From positions 1 through 64,000 of the forward strand of contig CAVZGP010000023.1 in assembly GCA_963774765.1 (NCBI GenBank): 64,000 nucleotides of DNA, read 5' to 3'. Positions 7,501-17,436 of this stretch are shown here, in pieces (the first letter of the stretch is position 1; each line of letters opens with the position of its first letter). The translations under genes were made by a program, and so were the position numbers. This DNA is from Sva-07 sp963774765 (GTDB taxonomy: Bacteria > Actinomycetota > Acidimicrobiia > Acidimicrobiales > Ilumatobacteraceae). The notes below the pieces were generated by a model that worked only from the letters and a program-made list of their open reading frames with translations, had not been told where the DNA came from and ran no database searches.

Positions 7501-9234
7501 TCAGCTGCCGAGCAACGACTCCTTCAGGTCGCGCTTGACGAACTTGCCGTTGGCGTTGCGTGGCAGCGAGTCGTTGAGAAACCACACCCGCTCGGGGATC
7601 TTGAACTTGGACAGGTGCTCGCCGAGTCGCGCCAGCAGTTGTTCCTCGGACATCGAAGCGCCGGGCGTCAGCACGATCGCCGCGCCGACGATCTCGCCGA
7701 GCCGGTCGTCAGGCACACCGAACACCGCTGCCTCGGCGACGCCGTCGAGCTCGTAGATGGCCGCTTCGACCTCGGAGCAGTAGACGTTCTCTCCGCCGCG
7801 CAGCACCATGTCCTTGATGCGATCGACGATGAACACGAACCCGTCATCGTCGATCGTCGCCACGTCGCCGGTGTGGAACCAGCCGTCAGGGATCGCGTCG
7901 GCCGTCGCATCGGGCCGGTTCAGGTAGCCCTTGATGACGATGGCGCCGCGCACGCACAGCTCTCCAGGCTGGCCGGCGGGAACCTCGTTGTCGTTCTCGT
8001 CGACGAGCTTCGCTTCGAGCGTCGGAACCACCCGCCCGCACGAGGAGGGCTTGGCGACGTACAGGCTGCCGGAGTTCGCCGTGACGATGCCGTGGGTTTC
8101 GGTCAGGCCGTAGCCGGTGCTCGGAGCGCCGCCGGCGAGCGACTTGTCGATCTTGTCGACGAGGTCCGGCTGCAGCGGGGCGCCGCCGCCACCCATCCCG
8201 GCGAGCGTGGAGGTGTCGCGGGTCGCCCAGTCGGGATGCATCAGCAGTTCGCGGCTCATGGTTGGCACACCGGAGAAGTTGGTGACGCCTTCGCGTTCGA
8301 TCAGTTCGAGCGCACGCCCGGCGTCCCACTTGTAGGTGAACACGATCCGGCCGCCGGCGATGGTGGCCGGATGCAACAGGCAGTTGTTGGCCGTCACGTG
8401 GAAGAGCGGCGTCGGCGCCATGAACACCGCCTGTTTCGGCTGGCCGTTGGCGTCGGTCGGCGCGGGCGGAGCGACCACTCCGGCCTTGGCCGAGGCGAGA
8501 CCGGCGACGGTGGTCATGAACACGATGTTGAGCAGGTTGTGCACCGAACCGCGATGGGTGAGTTGGGCGCCCTTCGGGAAGCCGGTGGTGCCGGAGGTGT
8601 AGAAGATGCACGCATCATCGTCGGGGTCGATCTCGACGGTGGGGAGTTCGTCGGGTGCCGAGGATGGATCGATGACGTCCTCCCAACGCGCGGCGCCGTC
8701 GGGGAGGGCGCCGTCGTAGCGCACGGTCATCAGCGCGACCGGAGCGTCGGCACGCAGGCCGTCGAGCACCGGCAGGACGCGCTCGACGCGCTCGCCGTCG
8801 GCGATCAGCACCTTGGGACGCGAATCGGACAGGCCGAACGCCATCTCCTCGGTGGTCCACCAGGCGTTCATGCCGACGACAGCCGCGCCGATCGAGATCA
8901 CGGCCCAGTAGCCGAAGACCCACTCGGGATAGTTGCGCATCGCCAGTGCCACCCGGTCACCTGGCTGCACGCCGTAGACGTCGACCAGCCGCGCGGCCAG
9001 TGCCCGGATGATCGCGTCGGCTTCGGCGAAGGTGTACTGCTCGTCCTCGTACACGACGTACACACGGTCGCCGTAGCCGCGAGCCATCTCCCACACGCTG
9101 CGCATGCTCGGCAGAGCCGATTCGAACACCTTGATCGGGACCCCTCTCACCTCGATCACCTTGGTCGCGAACTGCGCCCCCGGTGCCGTCAGTTCGTCCC
9201 ATGCCTCTTGGAATTGCTCGATCATGGCGAGCAT
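7501..9234 (-). CDS. Class I adenylate-forming enzyme, acyl-CoA synthetase-like
   Basis: A 577-residue AMP-dependent ligase that would adenylate a carboxylic acid and pass it to CoA. It carries the P-loop-like motif FYTSGTTGFPKGAQLTH (A3), the A5 motif TGYGLTETHG, A7 GWFHTGDVATIDDDGF, A8 KDMVLRGGENVYCSEVE and the A10 lysine in LPRNANGKFVKRDL. The N-terminus (FQEAWDELTAPGAQF) resembles fatty-acyl or steroid-type synthetases. The substrate cannot be told from the sequence. ATG at 9232-9234 was chosen because family similarity begins there; the frame runs open for 240 more codons upstream only as a high-GC artefact over another gene. It is followed by nnr after 40 bases. Confidence 0.88.
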   Translation of the reverse strand: MLAMIEQFQEAWDELTAPGAQFATKVIEVRGVPIKVFESALPSMRSVWEMARGYGDRVYVVYEDEQYTFAEADAIIRALAARLVDVYGVQPGDRVALAMRNYPEWVFGYWAVISIGAAVVGMNAWWTTEEMAFGLSDSRPKVLIADGERVERVLPVLDGLRADAPVALMTVRYDGALPDGAARWEDVIDPSSAPDELPTVEIDPDDDACIFYTSGTTGFPKGAQLTHRGSVHNLLNIVFMTTVAGLASAKAGVVAPPAPTDANGQPKQAVFMAPTPLFHVTANNCLLHPATIAGGRIVFTYKWDAGRALELIEREGVTNFSGVPTMSRELLMHPDWATRDTSTLAGMGGGGAPLQPDLVDKIDKSLAGGAPSTGYGLTETHGIVTANSGSLYVAKPSSCGRVVPTLEAKLVDENDNEVPAGQPGELCVRGAIVIKGYLNRPDATADAIPDGWFHTGDVATIDDDGFVFIVDRIKDMVLRGGENVYCSEVEAAIYELDGVAEAAVFGVPDDRLGEIVGAAIVLTPGASMSEEQLLARLGEHLSKFKIPERVWFLNDSLPRNANGKFVKRDLKESLLGS

Positions 9235-9323
9235 GTTGGCAGCGTCGCGCTTCGTTCTCCCAGTCGGGAATCGCGAGCGCCCGGTCGACGCGGTCGGCGC
9301 GAGCGCGTTCTCTCCGGAATGAG

Positions 9324-9349
9324 TCCCGGAATCCGGGATGGATCCCGGA
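9324..9349. repeat. Palindromic CCCGGAATCCGGG repeat
   Basis: TCCCGGA-A-TCCGGGA (9324-9338) is immediately followed by an overlapping palindrome TCCGGGAT-GG-ATCCCGGA (9332-9349). The same CCCGGAATCCGGG core sits inside the larger hairpin at 29892-29938. It lies 26 bases beyond the stop of the minus-strand lipoprotein gene and may act as an RNA 3' stem. Confidence 0.6.
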
Positions 9350-9374
9350 ATGAACCGACGTGGGGTGTGGCCGG

Positions 9375-9928
9375 TCAGTTGGAGATGCCGACGGTTTGGA
9401 TCTCGTCGACGTCGTCGTCGATCGAGGTGCTGCGAGCGATCGGCCCCCGGCTCGACGAAAACGTCGCTGTTGATCTCGCAGGAGACCAGTTCGGCCATGT
9501 CCGGGCGATCTGGGAAGAAACTCGGATCCTGCAAAATGATCGCTCGCGACGGTGCCTGCTCGTTCAAGAGCAATCCATCCCTCCCGGGCGAAACCATCGA
9601 GTTGGCTGATCGTGAACTCCAGGCTGGGGCAGGTGTGGAGGCGCTCGATGTCGGCGCGGAGGTCGGGGTTGGAGGGGTCGCGAGATGCAGCGATGTAGGC
9701 GTCGAAACCGTCGAGGTAGGGCTGCTCGGCGGCCGCCAACTGGGCGTCGGTGTCGATCGTGGTGGTCGGTGCTTCGGTCGACGGTGCCTCGGCTCGATCG
9801 TTGTCGTGACGGCTGTCGTGGTCGGCGCATCAGTGGTGGTCGAGCCGTTCAATGTCGGAGCCAGAGATGCTGCACGCCGCGAGCAGCAGACACGACGCCA
9901 CAACGATCGTGATGGCCGAGCGGCGCAT
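9375..9928 (-). CDS. Small secreted lipoprotein of unknown function (frame-disrupted)
   Basis: The start at 9928 (MRRSAITIVVASCLLLAACS) is a clear lipoprotein signal with lipobox LLAAC. A Thr/Pro-rich linker (TTTDAPTTTAVTTTIEP) follows in a second frame. A conserved-looking domain is then readable in a third frame (YLDGFDAYIAASRD, LEFTISQLDGFAREGWIALE) and again in the second (ILQDPSFFPDRPDMAELVSCEINSDVFVEPGA, abridged). The last shift gives DDDVDEIQTVGISN and a TGA at 9375-9377. The 554-base span is not a multiple of three. I do not recognise the domain. It is divergent from the AMP ligase at 10074. Several single-base indels are needed to join the pieces. Confidence 0.6.
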
Positions 9929-10073
9929 CGCAGGACCCTTGACCGTTCGCAGCCGCCCATTTCCGGCGGAGAGTCGCACGATCCGACAGTGGGTGCGTCC
10001 CCTGACGGAAAGGGAACGCTCCAGCGCTGCCGAGGCCAATCAGCACCGGCTGGGTCGACAGGTGCACGACGGG

Positions 10074-11657
10074 ATGCGATATTGGGGTATGGCCGTCAGC
10101 GACAGCGTGCGACTCGCCCGCCGGCTCGGCTGGCTCGACCCGAGGCAGGTGGTGGCAACCACCGCGGCGCTGGCCCGGTGGGGGCCGAGCCTCGCTGCGC
10201 TGTACACCGCTGCGGCGGTGCGGCACCGGAATCGCGCGGCGCTCGTCGACCATCGGGGCACGGTGACCTTCGGCGATCTCGATCGGGATTCCACGCGCTT
10301 GGCCCAGGGGTTCCGAGCGCTCGATCTCGCGGGTGGCGATCACCTCGGGGTGTTGTGCGCCAACCATCGCGACTTCGTCGAGGTGTCGATCGCTGCGGCG
10401 AAGGCGGGCCTGCCGTGCGTCTACTTGAACACCGGCTTCGCCGCGCCGCAGCTCGGTGAGGTTCTGCTTCGGGAGGGCGTGCGCGCTGTCGTGGTCGACA
10501 GCGACCTGCTGGCGGTCGTGGAGGCGTCGGGCTTCGATGGGCACGTCGTGATCGCCGACGTTGCCACGCGCTCGGGGCAGGGATCGCACCGGTCGGTCGA
10601 TGACGTCCGCAGCCTCGGCTCGTCGAGGCCGCTGCTGCCGAGCAAACCGATCGCCCCGGTGCTGTTGACGTCCGGGACGACGGGCACCCCGAAGGGCGCT
10701 CGCCGGGATCGGCCCTCCGGGCTGTCGTCGGCGCTCGGGGTGCTGGAGCGCATCCCGTACCAAGCCGGTGACATCGCGGTGATCCCGACGCCGCTGTTCC
10801 ATGCGTGGGGTCTCGCCCAGCTCACGGTCGCCGCGTCGACCGCATCGACAGCCGTGTTGGTGCGCCGATTCGAGGTGGGCGCGACACTCGACGCGATCGA
10901 GGCCGAGCGGGCGAACGTGCTCGCCGTCGTGCCGGTGATGATCCAGCGGATCCTGGCTGGGGACAGCGGTGGTCGGGATCTGTCGTCGCTACGCATCGTC
11001 GCCTGTTCGGGCTCGGCGCTGCCGGCAGCGGTGGCAACGGCGTGGATGGACCGCTTCGGCGACAACCTCTACAACCTCTACGGATCGACCGAGGTGGGCC
11101 AGGCAACGCTGGCCACCCCGGAGGACCTACGCGTGGCACCGGGCACCGCAGGCCGGGTCATCCCAGGCACGGTGGTGGAGGTCGTCGACGATCGGGGTGA
11201 ATCCGTCGGGCCGGGCGAGACCGGACTGATCGTGGTTGGCAGCGACAGCCAGTTCACCGAGTACACGGGTGGAGGCACGAAAGATCGGGTCCGCGGACTG
11301 ATGTCGTCGGGTGATGTCGGGTACTTCGACGCCGACCGTCGGCTGTTTGTCACCGGACGCGCCGACGACATGATCGTGAGCGGCGGCGAGAACGTCTTCC
11401 CCCTCGAGGTCGAGGAGGTGCTCCTGGCCCACGACGACGTGGTCGACGTGATGGTGGTCGGCGTCGCGGACGACGAGTTCGGCCAACGGCTGGCAGCTCG
11501 GGTCGTGCGCCAGCCCGGCGGGTCGATCGACGAAGACGGGGTCCGCTCGCTCGTCGCCACCCGGCTCGCCCGCCACAAGGTGCCCCGCGACGTCACCTTC
11601 GTCGAGGAACTCCCCCGCAACGCGACGGGCAAGCTGCTCCGACCCTCGAGCCCGTAG
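10074..11657 (+). CDS. AMP-dependent synthetase/ligase, acyl-CoA synthetase-like
   Basis: A second adenylate-forming enzyme, about 527 residues, only distantly similar to the one at 7501. Motifs: LLTSGTTGTPKGARR (A3), PTPLFHAWGLAQ, ACSGSALPAAV, LYGSTEVGQATLA (A5), GLMSSGDVGYFDADRRLFVTG (A7; a Ser-Gly-Asp variant), DDMIVSGGENVFPLEVEE (A8) and LPRNATGKLLR carrying the A10 lysine. Actinobacterial homologues are usually long-chain acyl-CoA ligases of the FadD12 type; the substrate here is unknown. Start could be 10074 or 10089 (MAVSDSV). It stands alone, divergent from the lipoprotein gene and convergent with acpS. Confidence 0.87.
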   Translation: MRYWGMAVSDSVRLARRLGWLDPRQVVATTAALARWGPSLAALYTAAAVRHRNRAALVDHRGTVTFGDLDRDSTRLAQGFRALDLAGGDHLGVLCANHRDFVEVSIAAAKAGLPCVYLNTGFAAPQLGEVLLREGVRAVVVDSDLLAVVEASGFDGHVVIADVATRSGQGSHRSVDDVRSLGSSRPLLPSKPIAPVLLTSGTTGTPKGARRDRPSGLSSALGVLERIPYQAGDIAVIPTPLFHAWGLAQLTVAASTASTAVLVRRFEVGATLDAIEAERANVLAVVPVMIQRILAGDSGGRDLSSLRIVACSGSALPAAVATAWMDRFGDNLYNLYGSTEVGQATLATPEDLRVAPGTAGRVIPGTVVEVVDDRGESVGPGETGLIVVGSDSQFTEYTGGGTKDRVRGLMSSGDVGYFDADRRLFVTGRADDMIVSGGENVFPLEVEEVLLAHDDVVDVMVVGVADDEFGQRLAARVVRQPGGSIDEDGVRSLVATRLARHKVPRDVTFVEELPRNATGKLLRPSSP

Positions 11658-11713
11658 GGCGACACCAGCGAGACCTGAACATCGTTCGACGCTGGGGCTG
11701 AGATCCGCGGGCG

Positions 11714-12079
11714 CTACTCGGCGATCACGTACGCGGCGGCCATCACGTCGCTGTGTGTCAGCGACAGATGCCACGCGACGACGCCCGCTTCGGCCGCGAG
11801 CTCAGCAGCTCGCCCCGCGAACGCCAGCGACGGTTGGCCTGATGTTGCTCGCTCGACCCAGACGTCGTGGAACCCGAACGCACCGAGGCCGACGCCGAGC
11901 GCCTTCATCACCGCTTCGCGTGCGGCGAACCGGGCGGCGAGCGACGGCACCGGATCGACCTGCGGCGCCACGTAGGCCAACTCGACCTCGGTGAACAGCC
12001 GGGTCCGCATCGACGGCGTGCGTTCGAGGGAGCGACGGAACCGATCGATGTCGACCAGATCGACGCCGATCCCGATCAT
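11714..12079 (-). CDS. acpS: Holo-[acyl-carrier-protein] synthase
   Basis: A 121-residue phosphopantetheinyl transferase that activates acyl carrier protein. It has the two AcpS motifs: GIGVDLVDIDRF at the N-terminus (Mg-binding Asp) and FAAREAVMKALGVG (metal-binding Glu, CoA-contacting Lys), with the C-terminal WHLSLTHSDVMAAAYVIAE. Length and motif spacing are normal. It starts 7 bases after the GlmS-like stop, so it is coupled to the amino-sugar genes. This order is seen in many actinobacteria. Confidence 0.95.
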   Translation of the reverse strand: MIGIGVDLVDIDRFRRSLERTPSMRTRLFTEVELAYVAPQVDPVPSLAARFAAREAVMKALGVGLGAFGFHDVWVERATSGQPSLAFAGRAAELAAEAGVVAWHLSLTHSDVMAAAYVIAE

Positions 12080-12086
12080 CGAAAGG

Positions 12087-15000
12087 TCACCGACGCCAGT
12101 GATCGGCGGTGTCGGAGATCGGTAGGATCAGGAGTTCGGCGACGGAGAGTTCACCCAGCAGCGACTCGTCGAAGCCGCCCTCGGTCTCCGTGACCCAGTC
12201 GACGAGCCGGTCGTAGCGACGGTCGTAGCCCTGCAGCACGCCACGCATCACCTCGGCGGGCAGCCGGTCGTGGAAGCGCGACGTGCAGCAGCGTGATCCC
12301 GGTCGTCTCGCCGCCCTTCACCTCGGGCACGACGATCACCGTTCGTCCGTCGCTGCGACCGACGGGCCACGAGCACCTCACGTTCGCTGGCCACGCGGTG
12401 CTTGGTGCCGCGCAGGTCGGCGCCGTGCTCGACCCGGCTCGGGAGGTCGCGCGAGATGCCACCGCGATCGACGATCGAGATCGTGTCGCCGTCGATTCGA
12501 TAGCGGGTGAAGCCGACGTACGGCGTCGACCGCCGGATCGAGATCGGCGAGCACCTTGAGCGTGCGGTAGCTGAGCCGGTCGCGCCCGGCGCCCGCTGCC
12601 AGCACTGCCTGCACGAGCTGCTCGGTCGAGCACGCCCTCGTCGCTGCGGGAGATGCCGACGGTGACGGTCTTGGCCTGATGCTTGATCGCGTCGACGGGA
12701 CGGGTGAGTTCCTCGATCGCCCGCGTGAGTGCGGCGACGAGGTCGTCGATCAGCGCAGCCGGCGTGCCGACCTTGCCCGGTGTCCTGCTGGTACGCCTCG
12801 AGCGGTCGCTCGGACGACACGTCGCGCAGCAGCCCGTACAGGCGCGCACGGCGGTCGACGCCTCGAGATGGCCGTCGTAGAGGCCCGACCGCAGTCCGTC
12901 GAGGAACGTTCGATCGGCGTGGCGCGACGCGCGTCTCGCAGCTGGGTCAACGACCTCGTCACCGGACAGCTGCTCACCGACGAGACGTGCTCGATCGACC
13001 TCGCGCGCCTCACGCAGCGGACGCGCCGACGCGTCGATGGCCAGCGCCGCCTCGTAGCCGAACAGGTGACCGACCATCGCCGACAGCACGAAGCCGAGCG
13101 CCGGGTCGACGGCTGGCACGTTGATGCGTCGCCGCGGCGTGGTGAACCGGTCTCGCCGTCGTTCGCGACGACGATCGGCGTGGCCTTGTGGGCCTTGTAG
13201 ATCGCCACTTCCTTGGCGACGTCGTCGGCGGTGCGAGCCGACGAGGCCGGCCGCGCACACCAGGATCAGCGGTTCCGACGACAGGTCGATGTGCTTCTTG
13301 TCCTCGGTGACGTCGCAGGCGATCGACTTGTAGCAGAGCTCGCTGAGCTTGATCCGGACCTCTTCGGCGGCCACCTTGTTCGGGCCGTTGCCGACGACCG
13401 CCCAGTAGCGCTTCGGCGGGGCGAAGCCGCCGAGCCGCGTCGGCGATGGCCTCGCGACGGGTCGATCACCTCGCGCATCGCGTCGGGGAGCTCGCGCAGC
13501 GACGTGAGCAGGTCGTGAGCGTCGACGCGGCGTCGCCGATGCCCGGCGGCCTCGGCGATGGCACAGGCGAGCAACACGCCGGCGGCGACCTGTGCGTAGA
13601 ACGCCTTGGTCGACGCGACGCTCATCTCGACGTCGCGGCCGTCGGAGGTGTACAGCACGCCGTCGGCCTTGTCGGTGAGGTCGCTGTTGCGCCGGTTCAC
13701 GATCGCCGATCACGGCCGCGCCACGCGACGCGCAGCAGGTCGACGGTGCGGTTGGTGTCGGTGGTGGTGCCGCTCTGGCTGACCGCGATCGACGAGCGTG
13801 TCGCTCATGTCGAGTCGCAGCCCGAAGCCCGACAGCTCGGTGGCGGTGATGGCGTCGACGTCGAGTGTCGCCTCGGTCAACTCGTCGAGCACGCCGCCAT
13901 GCTCTGCCCGGCGACCGCAGCGGTGCCCTGGCCGATCACCCGCACCCTGCGTGATCGTGCCGGCGGCGAGCCGGGCGGCGACGTCGGCGGGCAGCGCGCG
14001 CTCGCCGACATCGGCGTGGAGGCAGACCGTCACGTTCGACGATCTTGCCGCGCAGGGTCTTGCGGAAGCTCTGCGGCGCCTCGGTGATCTCCTTGAGCAG
14101 GAAGTGGGGAGCGTCACCCCGGTCGATGTCGCGGGTGGTGACCTCGGCGGTCGCCGACGTCAGCGGATGTCGACCGGGCAGCTCGGTGCCGTCGTAGGCG
14201 AGACGCACGACACCGGCGAGTTCTCCAGCGTCGGCGCCGTCGAGACGAACTGACGATCTGCCCGACCGCGCGTCTCGCCGTCGATACGCACGTACTGCGA
14301 GGTCTCCTCGACGACGCCGTAGGGCTCGCTGGCCACGATGTAGCAGTCGTCGGCGAGTCCGATGTAGAGCGCCTGACCGCTGCCGCGCAGCGCGAGGAAC
14401 AGCTGCGACGGGCGCATCGGCGCTGGCGACGCCGATCGCCACCGACCCTTCGAACTCGCTGACCGTGCGTCGGAACGCCTCGGCCAGGTCGGTCGTGGCG
14501 GCATGGCGCGCCACGAGCGCCGGGATGACCTTGGCATCGGTGGTGATCGTCGAGGCGATGCGCAGCCCGTGCGTGACGCTGCAGATCGGCGTGGTTGTCG
14601 ACGTCACCGTTCAGTGCGGCCACCACGTACGGCGGCTGCGCTCCACCGGGCTGTTCGAGTTCGAACGAGTTGAGCGGGTGCGTGTTCGGTTCGCTGATGA
14701 TGCCGACGCTCGCCCAACGGGTGTGGCCGAGGACCGCCACCCGCGCGGCCGGCGACTGCAGCGCCCGCCGCAGCAGCGCGTCGGCGCTCAACGCCCGCCG
14801 CAACGCCGCGCGTGTTGTCGCCGAGCTCACCGATCTCGGCGGCCGCCTTGTACACGAACGACAGACAGTCGCCGGCGTCGACCACGGCACCGGACTGGAA
14901 CAGCGGGTCGGTACCACGGTCAGCGACCAGCCTGGCGAGAGCGTTCGGTTCGATGTCGTGGCCCCACACGAACACGTGGAGTCCGGCCGAGTCGCGGCCG

Positions 15001-15488
15001 CGAACTTCGAGGCGGTCGATCGCGGAGAGCGCTTGCTGCACGGCGAGGTACCCGCCCAACGCCGACGGTGGCGCGTCACGTCCTGCGAGCGTCGCGACCT
15101 CTCGGGCCGTGCGGAGCCTGTCGTTGCGGATCGCCCACAACGCGTCTTCGAGGTCGATCAGCTCGGCGTTGGCACGTTCGAGCGATTCCGCATCGAGGAG
15201 GTCGGCGTTGGTGTCCAGCCGGCGTTCGATGTCGGAGGTCTCCGCATCCAGACGATCGAGCCGGGAGTTGAGCGCTGCAACCAGATCGACATGGCCCGCC
15301 AGCGCCAGCACACCGGGCAGCCCGCGAACCGCCTGGTCGACCGCCCCAGCGTGAACGGTGGCGCCGACCACATCGGTTGGCGTCGCGCAGATCGCATCGA
15401 CGGCACGGTCGAGCCCGGCGACGAGTTCGGCGGCATCGGGCGTCGCCCGCGTCGGTGGCCGACTGACGATGCCGATGATGCCGCACAT
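12087..15488 (-). CDS. Oversized GlmS-like glutaminase/double-SIS protein (frame-disrupted)
   Basis: It begins MCGIIGIVSRP at 15488, giving the Cys2 nucleophile of a class II glutaminase, but the next family block LEVRGRDSAGLHVF is only reached at about residue 160 instead of about 25. The extra 130 residues are helical and coiled-coil-like (LNSRLDRLDAETSDIERRLD). Then follow HTRWASVGIISEPNTHPLNS, ALNGDVDNHADL and HFLLKEITEAPQSFRKTL. SIS domain 1 shows AVSQSGTT-type and VEMSVASTKAFYAQ motifs. SIS domain 2 shows AVVGNGPNKVAAEEVRIKLS. A long C-terminal region follows and the protein ends LPISDTADHWRR. About 1133 residues against about 610 for ordinary GlmS. At least six frame changes are needed. 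It probably makes glucosamine-6-phosphate, as it abuts glmM, but the extra parts could imply another role. Confidence 0.75.
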
Positions 15489-15540
15489 GGCCCGCCAGGC
15501 TACTGCCCGATCCGACCCGGTTCCGGCCGGCTCGTACAAC

Positions 15541-15657
15541 CCACCGATGAGCGAACCGACCGGATACGGCGGTTTCGCGCATCGCAACCCGTGTCAACCG
15601 CCCACCGATGAGCGAACCGACCGGATACGGCGGTTTCGCTCATCGCAACCCGTGTCA
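15541..15657 (-). repeat. Paired 40-bp palindromic repeats between glmM and the GlmS-like gene
   Basis: Two copies, 15545-15584 and 15606-15645, have a period of 61 bases and a 21-base linker. Each starts CGATGAGCGAA and ends TTCGC(G/T)CATCG. They differ at one base. Flanking bases (CCAC before, CAACCCGTGTCA after) are duplicated too, giving a 55-56-bp direct repeat. The second copy's flank overlaps the glmM stop codon (15655-15657). Orientation is opposite to the copies at 52638, 54426 and 55761. Confidence 0.92.
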
Positions 15658-16993
15658 GGTGTCGGGGAGGCGGCGGGCGGCGGCGGCGAGGGTGTCGGCG
15701 ACAGACTGGGCCTGGTCGTGCGTCGTGGCCTCCACCATCACCCGAACGAGAGGCTCGGTGCCGCTGGCGCGCACCAGAATCCGGCCGGTGTCGCCGAGCT
15801 CTCGCTGCGCCGCCACGATCTCGACCGCGAGGCGGTCGGCGACGTCGGGCATGCGCCGAGCGACGCGTACGTTCACGAGCACCTGCGGCAGCGACGTCAT
15901 CGCGTCGTTCGCGAGTTCGGCAAGCGAGCGACCGGATCGGCGCACCGCGTCGAGCAACGCCACAGCGGTGAGGATCCCATCGCCGGTGGTGGCGTGATCG
16001 GCGAAGATCACGTGGCCCGATCTGCTCACCGCCGAGCGAGTAGCCACCCGCGCCAAGCGCTTCGAGCACGTAGCGGTCGCCGACTGCGGTCTCGATGACC
16101 TCGATGCCCTGCCTCGCGCATGGCGAGACGGAAACCCAGGTTGGTCATCACCGTCACCACGACGGTGTCGTGGCGCAGCTCGCCGCGCGCAGCGCAGGTC
16201 GTTCGCGACGATCGCGATGATGTGGTCGCCGTCGACGACCCGACCGGTGTGATCGACAGCGATGAGCCGGTCGGCGTCGCCGTCGAGAGCGATGCCCACG
16301 TCGGCGCCAGCGTCCATCACCGCCGCGGCCAGCAAGCGTTGGGGACGTAGCGCCGCAGCGCCTCGTTGATGTTGCGGCCGTCGGGCGCTGCGGCCACGAC
16401 GATCGCCTCGGCCCCGGCGGCGCGGAGCACTTCAGGACCGATCTGGTGGGCAGCGCCATTCGCGCATCGAGCACGATGCGCAGACCGGCGAGATCCAGCC
16501 CTTCGAGAAATCCGACGATGTGGGCGATGTACGCCTCGTGGTCCGCGCTCGGCATCGACGACTCGACCACGGGCGCCACTCGGTATCCGTGGCCCGTCGA
16601 CGAGCACCGTCCAACTCCGATTCGATGCGACGTTCGACCTCATCGGCGAGCTTCACGCCTCCGCACGCGAACAGCTTGATGCCGTTGTCGGTGCCACGGA
16701 TTGTGCGACGCCGACACGACGGCGCCGAGCGCGCCTCGACGTTGGGCTTCGAACGCGACCGCGGGGTCGGAGCGACACCCAGACGCACCACGTCGATGCC
16801 TTCGATGGCGAATCCCGTCACAGAGCGCCCGATCGAGGACACCGGTCGACTCGCGGGTGTCACCACCCACCACCACGCTCGTGACACCGTCGACGCCGAG
16901 TACACGTGCCGCGGCGCGGCCGAGCCGAGTGGCGAATTCGGTGGTCAGTTCGGAGAGGGCGACACCACGTACACCGTCGGTGCCGAACTGCAT
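15655..16993 (-). CDS. glmM: Phosphoglucosamine mutase (frame-disrupted)
   Basis: Converts glucosamine-6-phosphate to glucosamine-1-phosphate for cell-wall UDP-GlcNAc. The N-terminus MQFGTDGVRGVALSELT is the GlmM signature. The active-site serine block GAVVSASHNP follows, then a shift to DNGIKLFACGGVKLADEVE. Metal-binding DGDADRLIAVDH, HVIFADHATTGDGILTAVALL and the phosphate-binding RASGTEPLVRVMVE are in further frames. The 1339-base span would give about 446 residues, the family norm, but four to six indels must be removed. It lies between rpsI and the GlmS-like gene. The stop TGA is embedded in a 40-bp repeat flank. Confidence 0.9.
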
Positions 16994-17011
16994 CGCGGCC
17001 GAACGCGCGGA

Positions 17012-17407
17012 TCAGCGCTTGGTGTACTGCGGCGCCTTGCGGGCCTTCTTGAGGCCGTACTTCTTGCTCTCCTTCTTACGCGAGTCACGCGTGAGGAGGC
17101 CGGCCTTCTTCAGGGCCGCACGGCTCTCGGGATCGAGTCTCGAGGAGCGAACGGGCGATCGCCATGCGCAGCGCACCGGCCTGACCGCTGACGCCACCAC
17201 CGTGGATCGATGGCGTCGACGTCGTAGTTCTCGTCGGTGTCGGTGACGCGGAGCGCCTCGGAGACGATCATCGCGACACGGCGGTCGGGAAGTAGACATC
17301 GAGCGTTTTGCCGTTGATCGTGAACTGACCGGTGCCGGGGCGGAGCTGGGCCCGGGCGACGGCTTCCTTGCGGCGGCCGGTGGTCTGGGTGAGCGGTTGG
17401 TTCCCAT
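17012..17407 (-). CDS. rpsI: Small ribosomal subunit protein uS9 (frame-disrupted)
   Basis: ATG at 17407 gives MGTN, then a one-base shift gives PLTQTTGRRKEAVARAQ, the usual S9 start. A later shift pair covers TINGKTLDVYF and the GGGVSGQAGALRMAIAR region. The C-terminus SRAALKKAGLLTRDSRKKE ... KKARKAPQYTKR is in the original frame, and this tail contacts tRNA in the P site. The total of 132 codons is the expected size. Only 30 bases separate it from rplM. Confidence 0.9.
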   Translation of the reverse strand: MGTNRSPRPPAAARKPSPGPSSAPAPVSSRSTAKRSMSTSRPPCRDDRLRGAPRHRHRRELRRRRHRSTVVASAVRPVRCAWRSPVRSSRLDPESRAALKKAGLLTRDSRKKESKKYGLKKARKAPQYTKR

Positions 17408-17436
17408 GTGTGTGTCTCTCTGGTGCAATCGGTCGT

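Noticed and set aside
9235..9960. N-terminal extension of the AMP ligase at 7501-9234
   Set aside because: The upstream frame overlaps a lipoprotein gene readable in other frames, and ligase similarity begins at 9234.
15541..15657. CRISPR-like array (two 40-bp repeats, 21-bp spacer)
   Set aside because: Only two units per locus, linkers are similar between loci instead of unique, repeats are palindromic, and no cas gene is present.
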